64,000 bases of DNA from Deltaproteobacteria bacterium (GCA_013151635.1 JAADHV010000127.1:1-64000), one strand, 5' to 3'; positions 47,348-57,390 are shown, counted from the stretch's first letter. Program-made: numbers and translations. The notes: a model not told the origin generated them from the sequence alone.

Positions 47348-47404
47348 TCGTTGGCAAACCTGACCCCTGGTGTTGCAGCGGCCAGGTTTGCCAACGATTT
47401 TTCT
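47346..47404 (+). terminator. Intrinsic terminator after yebC
   Basis: AATCGTTGGCAAACCTG pairs with CAGGTTTGCCAACGATT (17 bp) around a loop, followed by TTTTTCT. The stem starts within the yebC stop codon. The minus strand has no U-run, so it serves yebC only. Confidence 0.9.
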
Positions 47405-47419
47405 AAAGAAGAAATCTGT

Positions 47420-48310
47420 TCAAAGATTAATCATTCTTTGAACAGCTCCCAAAGCATCTTTCCTTATATTTTCCGGAACCTTTATTTCTCCGGTTAAGTT
47501 CTTAAGGCTGTCAGCTAAATTTTCAAGGTTAATTTTCTTCATATCCTTGCAATACATTTTTTCAGATGCGGGATAGAATTTTTTATCCGGGTATGCTTTT
47601 GAGATGGGATAGATCAATCCTGTTTCCGTTCCAAGAATAAAAGAAGATAAATCAGATTCCCCTGCAAAACGTATCATTCCCGAGGTTGACTGGATGGTGT
47701 CGGCAAGAGCAAGAACTTCGGGCGGACATTCAGGGTGGGCAATAAATAAGGCTTTGGGGTGGTCTTTTCTGGCTTTATTTACGTCTTGTGCACTTAATAA
47801 GTTGTGAAAGGGGCAGTATCCATCCCAGAGATGGATTTTTTTTGACGTGTTGGAAGCAGCATATTGAGCAAGGTTTTTATCCGGCGTCATCAGGATTTCA
47901 TCAGCATCCATACTGTTTACAACTTTTATCACATTGGCAGAAGTGCAGCAGATATCGGAAACGGCTTTTACTGCGGCAGAAGAATTCACATAGGTGACAA
48001 CCGGGATATTGCCAAGCGCTTGTTTTTTTGCTTTTAAATCAATTGGATCAACCATGTCCGCCATGGGGCATCCGGCATCAATATCGGGCAGGAGTATTGT
48101 TTTTTCAGGGGAGAGGATGGATGCTGTCTCAGCCATGAAATGAACACCGCAGAACACTATTACATCAGCGTTTGTTTTTGAAGCTTTGATACTCAATTCA
48201 AGAGAATCCCCGCAAAGATCAGCCACGTCCTGGATTTCCGGCGGCTGGTAATTATGGGCAAGGATGATGGCATTTTTTTCTCTGGCAAGTTGTTTTATTT
48301 TTTCTTTCAT
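47420..48310 (-). CDS. nadA: Quinolinate synthase NadA
   Basis: A 296-residue [4Fe-4S] enzyme that condenses iminoaspartate with dihydroxyacetone phosphate to quinolinate for NAD synthesis. HNYQPPEIQDVADLCGDS and CGVHFMAETA near the N-terminus, CCTSANV in the middle and HPECPPEV toward the C-terminus carry the three cluster cysteines (the second and third of each repeat). The length is that of the short NadA form. AAGG precedes the ATG. Convergent with yebC. Confidence 0.96.
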   Translation of the reverse strand: MKEKIKQLAREKNAIILAHNYQPPEIQDVADLCGDSLELSIKASKTNADVIVFCGVHFMAETASILSPEKTILLPDIDAGCPMADMVDPIDLKAKKQALGNIPVVTYVNSSAAVKAVSDICCTSANVIKVVNSMDADEILMTPDKNLAQYAASNTSKKIHLWDGYCPFHNLLSAQDVNKARKDHPKALFIAHPECPPEVLALADTIQSTSGMIRFAGESDLSSFILGTETGLIYPISKAYPDKKFYPASEKMYCKDMKKINLENLADSLKNLTGEIKVPENIRKDALGAVQRMINL

Positions 48311-48330
48311 TTTATAACCTTATATTATCA

Positions 48331-49005
48331 TTAATCCATATTTATAATATTTAATCCTTCAGAAGGTTTGAATTCAAATACATCCCGGTCAATCTTTTTA
48401 AAGTGAATATCACTGAATTCAAACATGGTGGTGTCATTGTAAGCGTTATAGGTGACAACCCTCACAATGTCATGGTTTTTTTGTGATATCCTTATGGTAA
48501 TTGAAGAAATATCAGGAGTTTTTTGCTTTGCATTGAGCTCAATTTCCACATAATCGGCTGTGACTTCTTTTACCTTGATATCATAATTTTTCCTGATAAG
48601 GGAAATATCTGATAAAAAAGCCCCGCCAGCACCTGATTTAAAAAATGAGGATGCGTCACCTTTCATAACCTGGTTTTCCTGTGGCCGGAAAATCCATAAT
48701 GTTTTTCCATTGGTGATGATTTCATGATGTTCAGGTTTCAGGTATTCCCATTTCATCTTCCCAGGATGGCTGAAAAAAGCCTTGCCAGATGCTGTTTCCG
48801 TGATATCAAGAGCGGCAAGTTTTGAAATCTGGGTAAACTTGGTTTCAAAACTTTTTCCTGAGTATTTTTTTTCAATTGAGCTTAAGATATCATCTTTGAC
48901 AGTATTGCTTCCGGTGGCAAAGACCAGGGTTGTGGAAAAAAAAATGCAAAAAAAGGCAATAAGGAAAAATATGTTCAGGCCGGTGTTTTGGAATAAAAAT
49001 TTCAA
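48331..49005 (-). CDS. lolA: Outer-membrane lipoprotein carrier LolA
   Basis: About 225 residues from a TTG start at 49005, chosen because AAAGGAG lies five bases upstream and gives a normal signal peptide (KFLFQNTGLNIFFLIAFFCI, cleavage near VFATG). A longer frame to 49125 would add 40 residues and overlap the acyl-CoA ligase gene. The LolA fold shows FTQISKLAALDITETASGKAFF, GKMKWEYLKPEHHEIITNGKTLW and EFKPSEG. LolA takes lipoproteins from the inner membrane through the periplasm to LolB. It supports the lipoproteins seen elsewhere in the window. Confidence 0.88.
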   Translation of the reverse strand: MKFLFQNTGLNIFFLIAFFCIFFSTTLVFATGSNTVKDDILSSIEKKYSGKSFETKFTQISKLAALDITETASGKAFFSHPGKMKWEYLKPEHHEIITNGKTLWIFRPQENQVMKGDASSFFKSGAGGAFLSDISLIRKNYDIKVKEVTADYVEIELNAKQKTPDISSITIRISQKNHDIVRVVTYNAYNDTTMFEFSDIHFKKIDRDVFEFKPSEGLNIINMD

Positions 49006-49024
49006 ATTGTCTCCTTTGTAAAGA

Positions 49025-50614
49025 CTATCTAAGAAGTTTTTTAATATCTTTTCTCTTGTCTTCCGCATAGATTCTTCGCAGTTTTGGTTTTTCAATTTTC
49101 CCGGTGGGATTTCTTGGAACATCACCGAAAAATATTTTTTTTAAGTGTTTATACCGGGGCAGCTCCTGTTGAAATTCGATGATATCACTCTCACAGAGAA
49201 TACACCCTGGTTTAACGCTGATTATTCCTGCAGGGATTTCTCCTAAGCGGTCATCCGGAATGCCGATAACGGCAATATCTTTTATCTTGCTGTTTTTTAA
49301 AAAGAAATTTTCAATCTCAACAGGAAAGATATTTTCTCCACCATAAATAATCATGTCTTTTTTCCGGTCCACAAGCCAGATAAATCCGTCTATATCATAT
49401 CTTGCGATGTCTCCTGTATGGAGCCAGCCATCTTTGAGAGCCCTGGCAGTTGCCTCAGGGTTCTTATAATATTCTTTCATTACCCCGGGGCCCTTGACAA
49501 CGAGTTCACCTGATTCATTCCCGAAAAGCAGGTTCCCCTGTTTGTCTATGATTTTTGCTTCCCAGCTAAAACCTGGCAGGCCTATGGGGCCGATCCTGCC
49601 GGCATTTTTGGTGCCAAGATGGATACAGCCCGGGCCTGTTGATTCGGTCAGCCCGTAATTGGTATCATAATCCTGGCCTGGAAAATATTTTTTCCAGTTT
49701 TCAATCAGGCTTGGCGGAACAGGCTGGGCTCCGGCATGCATCAGGCGCCACTGGGAAAGTTTGTGTTTTGAAAGGTCTATTTCTTTGTTTTCAATGGCAA
49801 TGAGGATATCATGGGCCCAGGGAACCAGAAGCCAGACAATGGTGCATAGCTCTTGGGAGACAGCCTCAATAATCCACTTGGGATTTACTCCTTTTAAAAG
49901 AATACATTTCCCACCCACAAGAAAACTGCCCATCCAGTGCATTTTTGCACCAGTGTGGTATAAGGGCGGGATACAAAGGAAAATGTCTTCATGGGTCTGG
50001 CCGTGATGGACATTTTCTATTTCGCAGGCATGCTCAAGATTCCGGTGTGTTAATAGTACAGCTTTGGGGTTGCCGGTTGTCCCGCTTGTAAAATACAGGG
50101 CTGCATCATCCTCGATGCCAAGGTCAACCTCGGGAGGCTTATCTCCTGATGCAGACCCTATAAATTTATCATAGTGTGTTGCCCAGACAGGGCATGCTTT
50201 TTCAGAACCCGCGAAAATCCACAGGTGTACGGATTTTTCAAGTTCATCTTTGACAGGTTCAATCCTTTCGATAAATTCTTCACCGAAAATAAAGATTTCA
50301 GCTTCGGCAGTATTTGTGCAAACAAGGATCTTATCAGATTCAAACCTGAAATTTAAGGGGACTGCCCAGGCCCCGGAAGAAAGGATGCCAAAGTAGATGG
50401 GAAGCCATTCAAGGCAGTTTGTCATCAATTGTACAATTTTATCACCTTTTTGAATGCCTTGTTTTTCAAGTGCATTAGCAAATTTATTGGATGCCTTGTA
50501 AAATTCTTCCCAGGTAATGGTCTTCCTCTGGTTCAAAGAAGGGGTCCGCTCGACAAGTGCTGTCTGGTTTTTATACTTGCCGGCATTTTCGGCTAAAATT
50601 TTTGTTATAATCAT
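49025..50614 (-). CDS. Acyl-CoA synthetase (AMP-forming)
   Basis: A 529-residue adenylate-forming ligase. The P-loop is YFTSGTTGNPKAVLLTHRN (about residues 176-194), ATP contact YGLTESTGPG follows, then GWLHTGDIARYDIDGFIWLVDRKKD and YGGENIFPVEIE at the hinge, with the catalytic Lys in PTGKIEKPKLRR near the C-terminus. It would activate a fatty or aromatic acid to its CoA thioester; chain length cannot be judged. The lolA gene follows after 19 bases. Confidence 0.93.
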   Translation of the reverse strand: MIITKILAENAGKYKNQTALVERTPSLNQRKTITWEEFYKASNKFANALEKQGIQKGDKIVQLMTNCLEWLPIYFGILSSGAWAVPLNFRFESDKILVCTNTAEAEIFIFGEEFIERIEPVKDELEKSVHLWIFAGSEKACPVWATHYDKFIGSASGDKPPEVDLGIEDDAALYFTSGTTGNPKAVLLTHRNLEHACEIENVHHGQTHEDIFLCIPPLYHTGAKMHWMGSFLVGGKCILLKGVNPKWIIEAVSQELCTIVWLLVPWAHDILIAIENKEIDLSKHKLSQWRLMHAGAQPVPPSLIENWKKYFPGQDYDTNYGLTESTGPGCIHLGTKNAGRIGPIGLPGFSWEAKIIDKQGNLLFGNESGELVVKGPGVMKEYYKNPEATARALKDGWLHTGDIARYDIDGFIWLVDRKKDMIIYGGENIFPVEIENFFLKNSKIKDIAVIGIPDDRLGEIPAGIISVKPGCILCESDIIEFQQELPRYKHLKKIFFGDVPRNPTGKIEKPKLRRIYAEDKRKDIKKLLR

Positions 50615-50647
50615 TTAAAAGCAAAGGTCCTGTATTAAAAATAAAAA

Positions 50648-50682
50648 AATCCTGCCGCGCAACTATAGAACACGGCAGGATT
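50648..50682 (-). terminator. Intrinsic terminator after dnaK
   Basis: On the minus strand AATCCTGCCG and CGGCAGGATT form a 10-bp stem with a 15-base loop, followed by TTTTTATTTTT. It lies 25 bases after the dnaK stop. Confidence 0.85.
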
Positions 50683-50706
50683 ATATTCAACAGGTTTTAT
50701 ATACTA

Positions 50707-52629
50707 TTATTTGTCTTTTTTGACCTCTTCAAAATCAGCATCAACTACATCGTCATCATCCTTTGGTGAGGCTGCAGCTCCTGCATCGGCGGCGGCACCC
50801 GCACTTCCCTGGCCGTCTTGGGCAGCCTGCTGATACATGACCTCTGCAAGCTTGTGTGATGCTGTTGACAGGCTTTCGATTTTTTGTTTAATCTCGTCAA
50901 TATTGCTTGAATCTTTGGCCTGTTTCAGTGCTTCAACAGCAGATTCGATATTTTTCCTGGTCTCTTCATCAACTTTGCCACCATGCTCCTTCAAGGTTTT
51001 TTCAGTCTGGTCAACAAGAGCTTCTGCATTGTTTTTGGTATCAACCAGCTCTCTTTTTTGTTTGTCATCTTCAGCATGCATTTCAGCATCTTTGACCATT
51101 TTGTTTATTTCTTCTTCTGACAGACCGCTTGCTGCCGTGATACGGATGGATTGTTCTTTTCCTGTGGCCTTGTCCTTTGCTGCCACATGAACAATACCAT
51201 TGGCATCAATATCAAAGGAAACCTCAATCTGGGGAACACCTCTTGGTGCCGGTGGAATGTCTGACAATTCAAATTGCCCAAGGGTCTTATTGTCTGCTGC
51301 CATCTGCCTTTCACCCTGGAGTACATGAATGGAAACAGCAGGCTGGTTGTCAGCAGCGGTTGAAAACACCTGGCTCTTTTTAGTTGGAATGGTTGTATTT
51401 TTATCGATAAGTTTGGTCATGACACTGCCAAGCGTCTCAATACCAAGCGATAATGGTGTGACATCAAGAAGAAGCACATCATTTACATCACCCTGGAGGA
51501 CACCGGCCTGCACTGCAGCACCCATGGCAACAACTTCATCCGGGTTTACGCCCTTATGGGGCTTTTTCCCGAATATTTTTTCAACACGTTCCTGGACTGC
51601 CGGCATACGGGTCATGCCTCCGACAAGAACCACTTCATCAACACCGCCAGCGCCTAATTTGGCTTCCTTTAAGGCAGTGCGGCAAGGTTTTTCAAGTTTG
51701 TCCAGAAGATCTGCAACCAGGGATTCAAGTTTTGCCCTTGTCAGTTTTACATCAAGATGTTTCGGGCCTGATGCATCTGCCGTGATAAACGGCAGGTTGA
51801 TACTTGTCTCAGTTGAGGTTGAAAGCTCCATCTTGGCCTTTTCAGCAGCTTCCTTTAGGCGCTGGAGTGCCATTTTATCACCCCTGACATCAATTCCCTG
51901 GGCTTTTTTAAATTCATCTGCAATATAGTCAATGATTCTTAAGTCAAAATCTTCACCACCTAAATGAGTATCACCAGAGGTTGATTTCACCTCAAATACA
52001 CCGTCACCGATTTCCAGGACTGAAACATCAAATGTACCGCCGCCTAAATCAAATACAGCAATTTTTTCTTCGCCTTTTTTATCCAGTCCATAGGCAAGTG
52101 ATGCAGCAGTCGGTTCATTAATAATTCGTTTTACTTCAAGGCCGGCTATTTTTCCTGCATCTTTTGTGGCCTGTCTCTGGCTGTCATTAAAATAAGCCGG
52201 TACGGTAATAACCGCTTCTTTGACTTCTTCTCCAAGATAATCTTCAGCTGTTTTTTTAATATTGGCTAATATAAAAGAAGAAATTTCAGCAGGGCTGTGT
52301 TGTTTCCCCCTTAAATTGATTCTGGTGTCGCCATTTGATGCAGCTTCAATTATATAAGGAAGAATAGGGATATCATCCTGTATTTCCTTTGAATTGAATT
52401 TTCTTCCAATCAGTCTTTTTACACCAAATACCGTGTTTTCAGGGTTGGTGACAGCCTGCCTTTTTGCAGTTTGCCCAACGATCCTTTCTCCGCTTTCAGA
52501 AACAGCAACAATTGATGGTGTGGTACGCCCACCTTCGGCATTTGTAATGATTTTTCCTTCACCGCCCGTTTCCATGACAGCTACGCAAGAATTGGTTGTG
52601 CCTAAATCTATTCCGATTATTTTACCCAT
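50707..52629 (-). CDS. dnaK: Chaperone DnaK (Hsp70)
   Basis: About 640 residues from the ATG at 52629, where GGAGG lies about nine bases upstream and the product starts [18 protein letters not shown]; the frame extends 25 codons upstream into the end of grpE but that part has no site and overlaps. ATPase signatures ([35 protein letters not shown]), the linker [13 protein letters not shown], the substrate-binding domain and an acidic C-terminus ending [15 protein letters not shown] are complete. It uses GrpE as exchange factor, encoded upstream. dnaJ is not in the window. Confidence 0.98.
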   Translation of the reverse strand: MGKIIGIDLGTTNSCVAVMETGGEGKIITNAEGGRTTPSIVAVSESGERIVGQTAKRQAVTNPENTVFGVKRLIGRKFNSKEIQDDIPILPYIIEAASNGDTRINLRGKQHSPAEISSFILANIKKTAEDYLGEEVKEAVITVPAYFNDSQRQATKDAGKIAGLEVKRIINEPTAASLAYGLDKKGEEKIAVFDLGGGTFDVSVLEIGDGVFEVKSTSGDTHLGGEDFDLRIIDYIADEFKKAQGIDVRGDKMALQRLKEAAEKAKMELSTSTETSINLPFITADASGPKHLDVKLTRAKLESLVADLLDKLEKPCRTALKEAKLGAGGVDEVVLVGGMTRMPAVQERVEKIFGKKPHKGVNPDEVVAMGAAVQAGVLQGDVNDVLLLDVTPLSLGIETLGSVMTKLIDKNTTIPTKKSQVFSTAADNQPAVSIHVLQGERQMAADNKTLGQFELSDIPPAPRGVPQIEVSFDIDANGIVHVAAKDKATGKEQSIRITAASGLSEEEINKMVKDAEMHAEDDKQKRELVDTKNNAEALVDQTEKTLKEHGGKVDEETRKNIESAVEALKQAKDSSNIDEIKQKIESLSTASHKLAEVMYQQAAQDGQGSAGAAADAGAAASPKDDDDVVDADFEEVKKDK

Positions 52630-52651
52630 AACATACCCCTCCAATATATCT

Positions 52652-53263
52652 TTAATTTTCTTTGGTTTTTTCAGTTTGCTTTTTTGCTTTTTTTGAAACA
52701 ACAACCATAGCGGGCCTGATCAGCCTGTCATGAAGAAGATAACCTTTTTGAAGTACCGTTATGACTGTATTATCAGGGAATTCGTCAGTCTCTTCCTGGT
52801 TGACGGCCTGGTGAAAATTGGGATCAAACGCTTGGTTTTCAGCCTCCACCGGCTTTACATTAAAAGTTTCAAAGAGTTTGATCATTTCCTTGTGTGTCAG
52901 TTGAACCCCTTTTAACAAACCGTCTTCATCCAGGTTTTCCCGGGCAGAAAGGATTGCCCTTTCAAGGTTATCTGCGAGCGTTAAGAGTTGTCTGAAAACC
53001 GTTTCATTGGCAAATTTTTTAAACTCATCCAATTCCCGCTGCTTTCTTTTTTTGTAATTTTCAAATTCAGCCGAAAGCCTTAATATACGGTCTTTCTCAG
53101 AGGAAAGCTGGTCTTTTAAATCTTTTATACTTACCTTTTTGCCTTTATCCTTTTTGGTGGAATTGGTTTTGGTTTTTTCAGCCTTTTTTTTGAGAGAATC
53201 CTCTTTTTGGGTTCCATCCGGGTTTTTCTTTTGTTCTTTAGCCAATTTTTTCTCCTGCTCCAA
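52652..53263 (-). CDS. grpE: Nucleotide exchange factor GrpE
   Basis: About 203 residues: a lysine-rich acidic-basic N-terminal extension, a long coiled coil ([20 protein letters not shown]), then the C-terminal beta wing ([18 protein letters not shown] and the [18 protein letters not shown] ending). It releases ADP from DnaK. The start is probably TTG at 53263 with AAAGGA; a second TTG six codons later with GGAG is possible. The dnaK gene follows after 22 bases. No CIRCE element (TTAGCACTC-N9-GAGTGCTAA) is visible upstream, so HrcA control is not supported here. Confidence 0.93.
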   Translation of the reverse strand: MEQEKKLAKEQKKNPDGTQKEDSLKKKAEKTKTNSTKKDKGKKVSIKDLKDQLSSEKDRILRLSAEFENYKKRKQRELDEFKKFANETVFRQLLTLADNLERAILSARENLDEDGLLKGVQLTHKEMIKLFETFNVKPVEAENQAFDPNFHQAVNQEETDEFPDNTVITVLQKGYLLHDRLIRPAMVVVSKKAKKQTEKTKEN

Positions 53264-53404
53264 ATATTCCTTTACTTAAGAGTCGTTTTTTTAAATACCT
53301 GTTTAAATTATGGCTGAAAAATAAGTCTGTTTAAAAGCATGTCAAGATATAAAAATAAAGGCTTTGAAAAGAAAAGATCCGGCTGGCAGAAGGGTTAGGG
53401 GAAA

Positions 53405-53525
53405 ATTGCATGACCGGGATCGATCCACGACACAGAAGAATTCACTTATCGCTGCTTCCTTCCGGACCTGACGAGGTTCATGGCCTTCTGTTACGAGGCG
53501 ACCGATCAGAATAATCCGCACCCGG
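53405..53525 (-). ncRNA. ffs: Signal recognition particle 4.5S RNA
   Basis: Minus-strand sequence contains the universal SRP core GGTCCGGAAGGAAGCAGC (53451-53468), flanked by the helix CAGAAGG...CTTCTG and the outer pair GATCGG/TCGATC, as expected for the small bacterial form with the Ffh-binding hairpin. Boundaries are approximate. Complementary ends at 53379-53389 and 53527-53538 (11 bp with one bulge) may form a longer precursor stem. Confidence 0.9.
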
Positions 53526-53749
53526 CCTGCACAGCCGGAAGATGTATATATAAAGGTTTTATATATATTTTTCAAGCCTAATTTATTTTGGCTTAAAACT
53601 TAACAGGGACTGCGAAAATGGGGGTTTAAACAAGTTTTTTAAAGAGGGGCGGAATTATATGCCCGGATCATTGATTTAATGAAATTTTGGTGATATCCTA
53701 ATTGTTAATGTCAACAGGGTTTATTAATTCTTTACCACGGGAGAATAAT
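53526..53749. other. Intergenic region upstream of the STAS gene
   Basis: It holds the end of the SRP precursor stem (53527-53538) and divergent leaders. No gene is seen; a frame over the SRP RNA on the minus strand (53342-53575) is explained by the RNA. Confidence 0.4.
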
Positions 53750-54058
53750 ATGAGCGAAATAGTGAATCAGGGTGATCAGACAATTATTAAACCAGGCATG
53801 GATGTTGTGGCTTCCATGGCTGAAGATTTTAAAAGCGAATTGCTTTTGGTAATAAATGAATCTTCAGCAGAAGTTGTCATTGATCTGGAAGGCGTTGAAA
53901 TGGTCGATTCCGTTGGAATCGGTGTCATTATTGCTGCTCATAATACGCTGAACCAGTCTGGCAGGAAACTTAAGGTGATCAACGTTGTAAAGGATGTTTA
54001 CGGCCTTTTTACCACAATGAGATTAAACCGCCGTTTCACTGTTGAGGGAGTAGGATAA
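53750..54058 (+). CDS. STAS-domain anti-anti-sigma-like protein
   Basis: About 102 residues. GGGAG precedes this ATG, and the frame's 16 upstream codons have no site. The STAS fold shows VIDLEGVEMVDSVGIGVIIAAH with the phosphorylatable serine in DSVGIGV, and TTMRLNRRF near the end. Such proteins bind partner-switching kinases (SpoIIAA/RsbV type) or serve as domains near lipid transporters. No anti-sigma kinase is adjacent; a lipoprotein follows after 15 bases. Confidence 0.8.
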   Translation: MSEIVNQGDQTIIKPGMDVVASMAEDFKSELLLVINESSAEVVIDLEGVEMVDSVGIGVIIAAHNTLNQSGRKLKVINVVKDVYGLFTTMRLNRRFTVEGVG

Positions 54059-54073
54059 GCCCGGGGCAATAAA

Positions 54074-54442
54074 ATGAAATCAGGGAAAATTTTTTTTTAC
54101 TTGTTTTTAAGCCTGTTCTTTTTTCTTTCAGCCTGTAAAGATGAAAAAGGGAAGGGCGATTATTCAGGTGTTTCAGAACTTATTGCAAACAGGAACAAGG
54201 CGCGGTATGATCTGGCCGAGAACCCACCTGCAAAAAGTGTTAAGCTGAAAAAAAGGGCTAAAGCCTCCAATGCTTTAAAACCTGAATCAAACTCAAAGAA
54301 AAAAGAAAATTTTTCATCTGTGATCCTTTATTCGGAGGATGTAAAGATAATCGGTTCCGAATCAGGGCAAACCCTGGCAAAAGCCGTGGCCTATATTAAT
54401 AAAAGCGGTCAGATCGTAAAAATTAAAATTCTAAAAGAATAG
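54074..54442 (+). CDS. Small lipoprotein of unknown function
   Basis: A 122-residue protein with lipobox LSAC and the modified cysteine near residue 21. After it comes a charged, lysine-rich region with little predicted structure and a C-terminal segment ending in short beta strands (QIVKIKILKE). I do not recognise a family. It follows the STAS gene closely on the same strand, suggesting one transcript. Confidence 0.65.
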   Translation: MKSGKIFFYLFLSLFFFLSACKDEKGKGDYSGVSELIANRNKARYDLAENPPAKSVKLKKRAKASNALKPESNSKKKENFSSVILYSEDVKIIGSESGQTLAKAVAYINKSGQIVKIKILKE

Positions 54443-54489
54443 ATTAAAACGACATTATGGTTATCACGGATATGTGGCGGTGAAGATTT

Positions 54490-54936
54490 TTAACCCGGCA
54501 GTTTTTTTCTATTGGACCCGGAAGGAAGATCAATGAATTCCTCTGGTTTTTCTTCTTTGGGGGCTTCTGGCTCTGGCTTTGTTTTTTCTTTTATGTCAGA
54601 AGTGCTGCTTAAGGATGCATCATTATCCTTGTTTGCCAGTTTTTCTTCGTATTCTTTGATTTTTAGATTGGCCCTATAAAGTTTAGCAAGCGATTTTTCC
54701 TGGATATCTTCAAATTCCTTTATGGCCTTTTTTTGTGCGGCAATTTTGGCTTTATAGCCTTGTGCTATTTTCCCGAATTTTAAAGCAGCTTTTTTCTCAA
54801 CTGATTTAGTCAGGGTTTGTGTCATGAAAATATTTATAAATTCGGCTATGACTGCAATAATCGTGACGTAAATAAGCCCATCCGACTGTAAGTAATAGAG
54901 TATGAGTACTATGAGTATGGAAGTAAAAAATACCAT
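54490..54936 (-). CDS. Small membrane protein with coiled coil
   Basis: A 148-residue protein with two N-terminal hydrophobic helices (about 1-40), then a long lysine- and glutamate-rich coiled coil (about 55-100) and an acidic, proline-rich tail ending PSGSNRKKLPG. No family recognised. It might be a membrane-anchored scaffold facing the cytoplasm. The ribosome binding site is weak, and it is alone on this strand, convergent with the lipoprotein gene. Confidence 0.6.
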   Translation of the reverse strand: MVFFTSILIVLILYYLQSDGLIYVTIIAVIAEFINIFMTQTLTKSVEKKAALKFGKIAQGYKAKIAAQKKAIKEFEDIQEKSLAKLYRANLKIKEYEEKLANKDNDASLSSTSDIKEKTKPEPEAPKEEKPEEFIDLPSGSNRKKLPG

Positions 54937-55051
54937 TGGCTGATGCTTATCCTGATAATATAAATTGTGATTTCATTTTTTTAATCATACAATTGCCTTT
55001 AAAATAGATCAAGTAAAATAGACCGGGTTGAAAGGAAAGAATTAAAGAACT

Positions 55052-55128
55052 TGGTCGGGGCGGAGAGATTCGAACTCCCGACATCCTGCTCCCAAAGCAG
55101 GCGCGCTACCAGGCTGCGCTACGCCCCG
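55052..55128 (-). tRNA. tRNA-Pro (UGG)
   Basis: The cloverleaf on the minus strand has acceptor stem CGGGGCG/CGCCCCG, D arm with AGCGCAGCCTGGTAGCGC, anticodon stem CCTGC/GCAGG with loop TTTGGGA (anticodon TGG), T arm GTTCGAATC and an encoded CCA. It covers 77 bases including CCA. Confidence 0.97.
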
Positions 55129-55200
55129 TCTCAATATTTGGACACAAATGTTTTTAATATCATTTTCAGATATGAAAGACAAGAAAAATTTAAAAAAGTT

Positions 55201-55896
55201 TTATTTTTTTTGAAAATAAAGATCAATGCTTTTTGAAATGAGCAAAGCATACTCTTCAAGTATGTTATCCATCTCATCCTGGTATTGGGGCAGCATTGAA
55301 ATGGATAACGGTTCAATCAAGATGGCCGGCATGGTGGCGCCTTCAAGGAGCATTACCGGCGCACCTTCTATATAAAAACGACTGGTTTTTTTATTAGCGG
55401 AAAAAATCTTTAAAAATGCATTGGTGGCCTTTTTACTCCCTGCCTGGTGAATAAAGGGCTGCGACTTCCATGAGCTTTTGGAACCTGAAACCGGGTACTC
55501 GTGGTGTTCCGGGGGGTCAAAATAGTAAAAAAAGCCCGCAGGTTCATTTGAACGGTTCAAATGGATGCTGAGATAAAGGTCGGCATGGTTTTTATTTGCT
55601 ATAAAAATTCTGTCACGGGCGGAAATATCATTATCCCCTGTCCTTGTCATAAGGATATTATATCTGCTTTCAAGGTCCCGGGCTATTTTCCGGGCAAGCT
55701 TTGCAGTAATGATTTTTTCTTTTAAACCACCGGAAGAGACAAGGCCTTGGTTGCTTCCCCCGTGGCCGGGGTCAATCACGATAATGTGCTGGGTTGTCTG
55801 GATTTTTTTAAAACCAAATCCCGTGCCTGGAAATAATAATAAGGAGAGTATGATTACAAATGCTAAAATGTTTTCTTTGGCCAATTTTCTTGACAC
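55201..55896 (-). CDS. N-acetylmuramoyl-L-alanine amidase (Amidase_3)
   Basis: A 231-residue zinc amidase that cuts the bond between muramic acid and the peptide stem. An N-terminal hydrophobic segment (about 8-28) targets it out of the cytoplasm. Zinc ligands: His in DPGHGG, Glu in LKEK and His in SIHLNRS; the catalytic Glu is in ILIEPLSIS. The usual AMIN and LysM domains are absent, so it is a bare catalytic domain. The start is GTG with AAAGG too close, or the TTG five codons on; either is possible. Confidence 0.88.
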   Translation of the reverse strand: MSRKLAKENILAFVIILSLLLFPGTGFGFKKIQTTQHIIVIDPGHGGSNQGLVSSGGLKEKIITAKLARKIARDLESRYNILMTRTGDNDISARDRIFIANKNHADLYLSIHLNRSNEPAGFFYYFDPPEHHEYPVSGSKSSWKSQPFIHQAGSKKATNAFLKIFSANKKTSRFYIEGAPVMLLEGATMPAILIEPLSISMLPQYQDEMDNILEEYALLISKSIDLYFQKK

Positions 55897-56040
55897 CTTT
55901 ATATATTATAGTTATCTTAATAGACTTTGTGTAAAAGTACTTTTGATGTAATATTAGTTTATATATTACATTTTTTTAATTATTTGAAGTAGTGTTTAAT
56001 ATATAATTCAATTTTAATAGAATTTAGACAGGACGGAGAC

Positions 56041-57390
56041 ATGCAGATAAAAATTGAAGATAAGAGCAGTGTCAAAAAAGTGCTCTCATTTGAAATCCCT
56101 AAAGAGGACGTTACAAAAGAACTTAATAATGCGTACAATGAGCTTAAAAAGAAAGCTGACGTAAAAGGATTTAGAAAGGGTAAAATCCCTCGCAAGGTAT
56201 TGGAAAACAGGTTTTCAAAAGATGTCCATGCGGATGTTGCTCCGCGCTTGATCCAGGAAGCGTTTGTTGAAGCCATTAAAGAGCACGATCTGGATATTGT
56301 AGGCGGCCCTCAAATGGACCCTCCGAAATTAGATCCCCAAAATGCATATGCTTTTGATATCACCGTGGAAATAAAACCCGAACTTGATGATATCGAATAT
56401 GAAGGGCTTGCTCTGGAACAAACAAAGTATGAAGTATCAGAAGGTGAAATCGAAAGCCAGATTTACATGATCCAGAAAACCATGGCTAAAAAAGAGACTG
56501 TAAAAGAAGAACGTCCTGTACAAGAGAATGATTTTGTCCTGATAGATTATGAAGGCTTTTTAAATGGCGAGCCTTTTGATAAAACACCAAAAATTGAAAA
56601 TTATGTAATGGGTATAGGCCGGGATGCCATGCCAAAAGAATTTTCCGAAAAATTGACAGGCACAATTCCGGTACAGGATATGGAAATCGAAGTGCCGTAC
56701 CCGGAAGACTACCATGATGAAAGCCTGAAAGGTAAAACCATTGTATATAAAGTAAGATTAAAAGAAATTCAGGAAGAAATCCTGCCGGAAGTAAATGATG
56801 ACCTTGTAAAAGGCCTGGGAAAATTTGAAACTCTGGACGATGTCAGAAAATCCATCCGGGAAAATCTGGAAAAGGGATATGCTCAAAGGGTAAAACATGA
56901 ATTGTCCGAACAGATTTTCCAGAAATTATTGGAAAAGTATGAGTTTGAGGTGCCCGAAGCAATGGTTGAAGGCGAACTCAATGGTATTACAATGGAAGCG
57001 GAACAGGCATATGCGGCAAATAATACATCCCTTGAAGAAGCAGGTTTGAGCAAGGATATGCTCAGAAATAAGTATCGTGATGTGGCAGAAAAGCAAGCCA
57101 GAAGACATTTGATCCTGGATAAAATTATCACCCAGCTAGATCTTGAACTAAACGATGCGGAACTGGAAAAAAGTTTTGAAGAAATGGCTCTTGGGATGAA
57201 TGCTCCTGTTGATGCGGTAAAAAATTATTTTAAAATGGACCCTAAACAACTTGAATATTATAAGCATACACAGCTTGAAAAAAAGGCTGTTGACCTTATA
57301 ATAGAAAAAGGCAGCATTACACAGGTTGAACCTGATACTGCTAAAGACGGAGAAAAAATAAACAAAGGGGATGTACCCAAAGAAGAATAA
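56041..57390 (+). CDS. tig: Trigger factor
   Basis: A 449-residue ribosome-bound chaperone and prolyl isomerase. The ribosome-docking signature GFRKGKIPRKV (about 41-51) lies in the N-terminal domain, the FKBP-like PPIase domain follows (DFVLIDYEGFLNGEPFD), and a helical C-terminal arm domain (about 250-430) holds the substrate. It is the first gene of a proteostasis run tig-clpP-clpX-lon, the classic order. GGAG precedes the ATG. Confidence 0.97.
   Translation: MQIKIEDKSSVKKVLSFEIPKEDVTKELNNAYNELKKKADVKGFRKGKIPRKVLENRFSKDVHADVAPRLIQEAFVEAIKEHDLDIVGGPQMDPPKLDPQNAYAFDITVEIKPELDDIEYEGLALEQTKYEVSEGEIESQIYMIQKTMAKKETVKEERPVQENDFVLIDYEGFLNGEPFDKTPKIENYVMGIGRDAMPKEFSEKLTGTIPVQDMEIEVPYPEDYHDESLKGKTIVYKVRLKEIQEEILPEVNDDLVKGLGKFETLDDVRKSIRENLEKGYAQRVKHELSEQIFQKLLEKYEFEVPEAMVEGELNGITMEAEQAYAANNTSLEEAGLSKDMLRNKYRDVAEKQARRHLILDKIITQLDLELNDAELEKSFEEMALGMNAPVDAVKNYFKMDPKQLEYYKHTQLEKKAVDLIIEKGSITQVEPDTAKDGEKINKGDVPKEE

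Noticed and set aside
53264-53404. A CIRCE heat-shock element before grpE
   Set aside because: No TTAGCACTC-N9-GAGTGCTAA or close variant is visible.
53342-53575. A 77-residue minus-strand reading frame
   Set aside because: It lies over the SRP RNA, whose conserved core explains the sequence.
55051-55236. A plus-strand frame over tRNA-Pro
   Set aside because: Antisense of the tRNA gene; no coding signal of its own.
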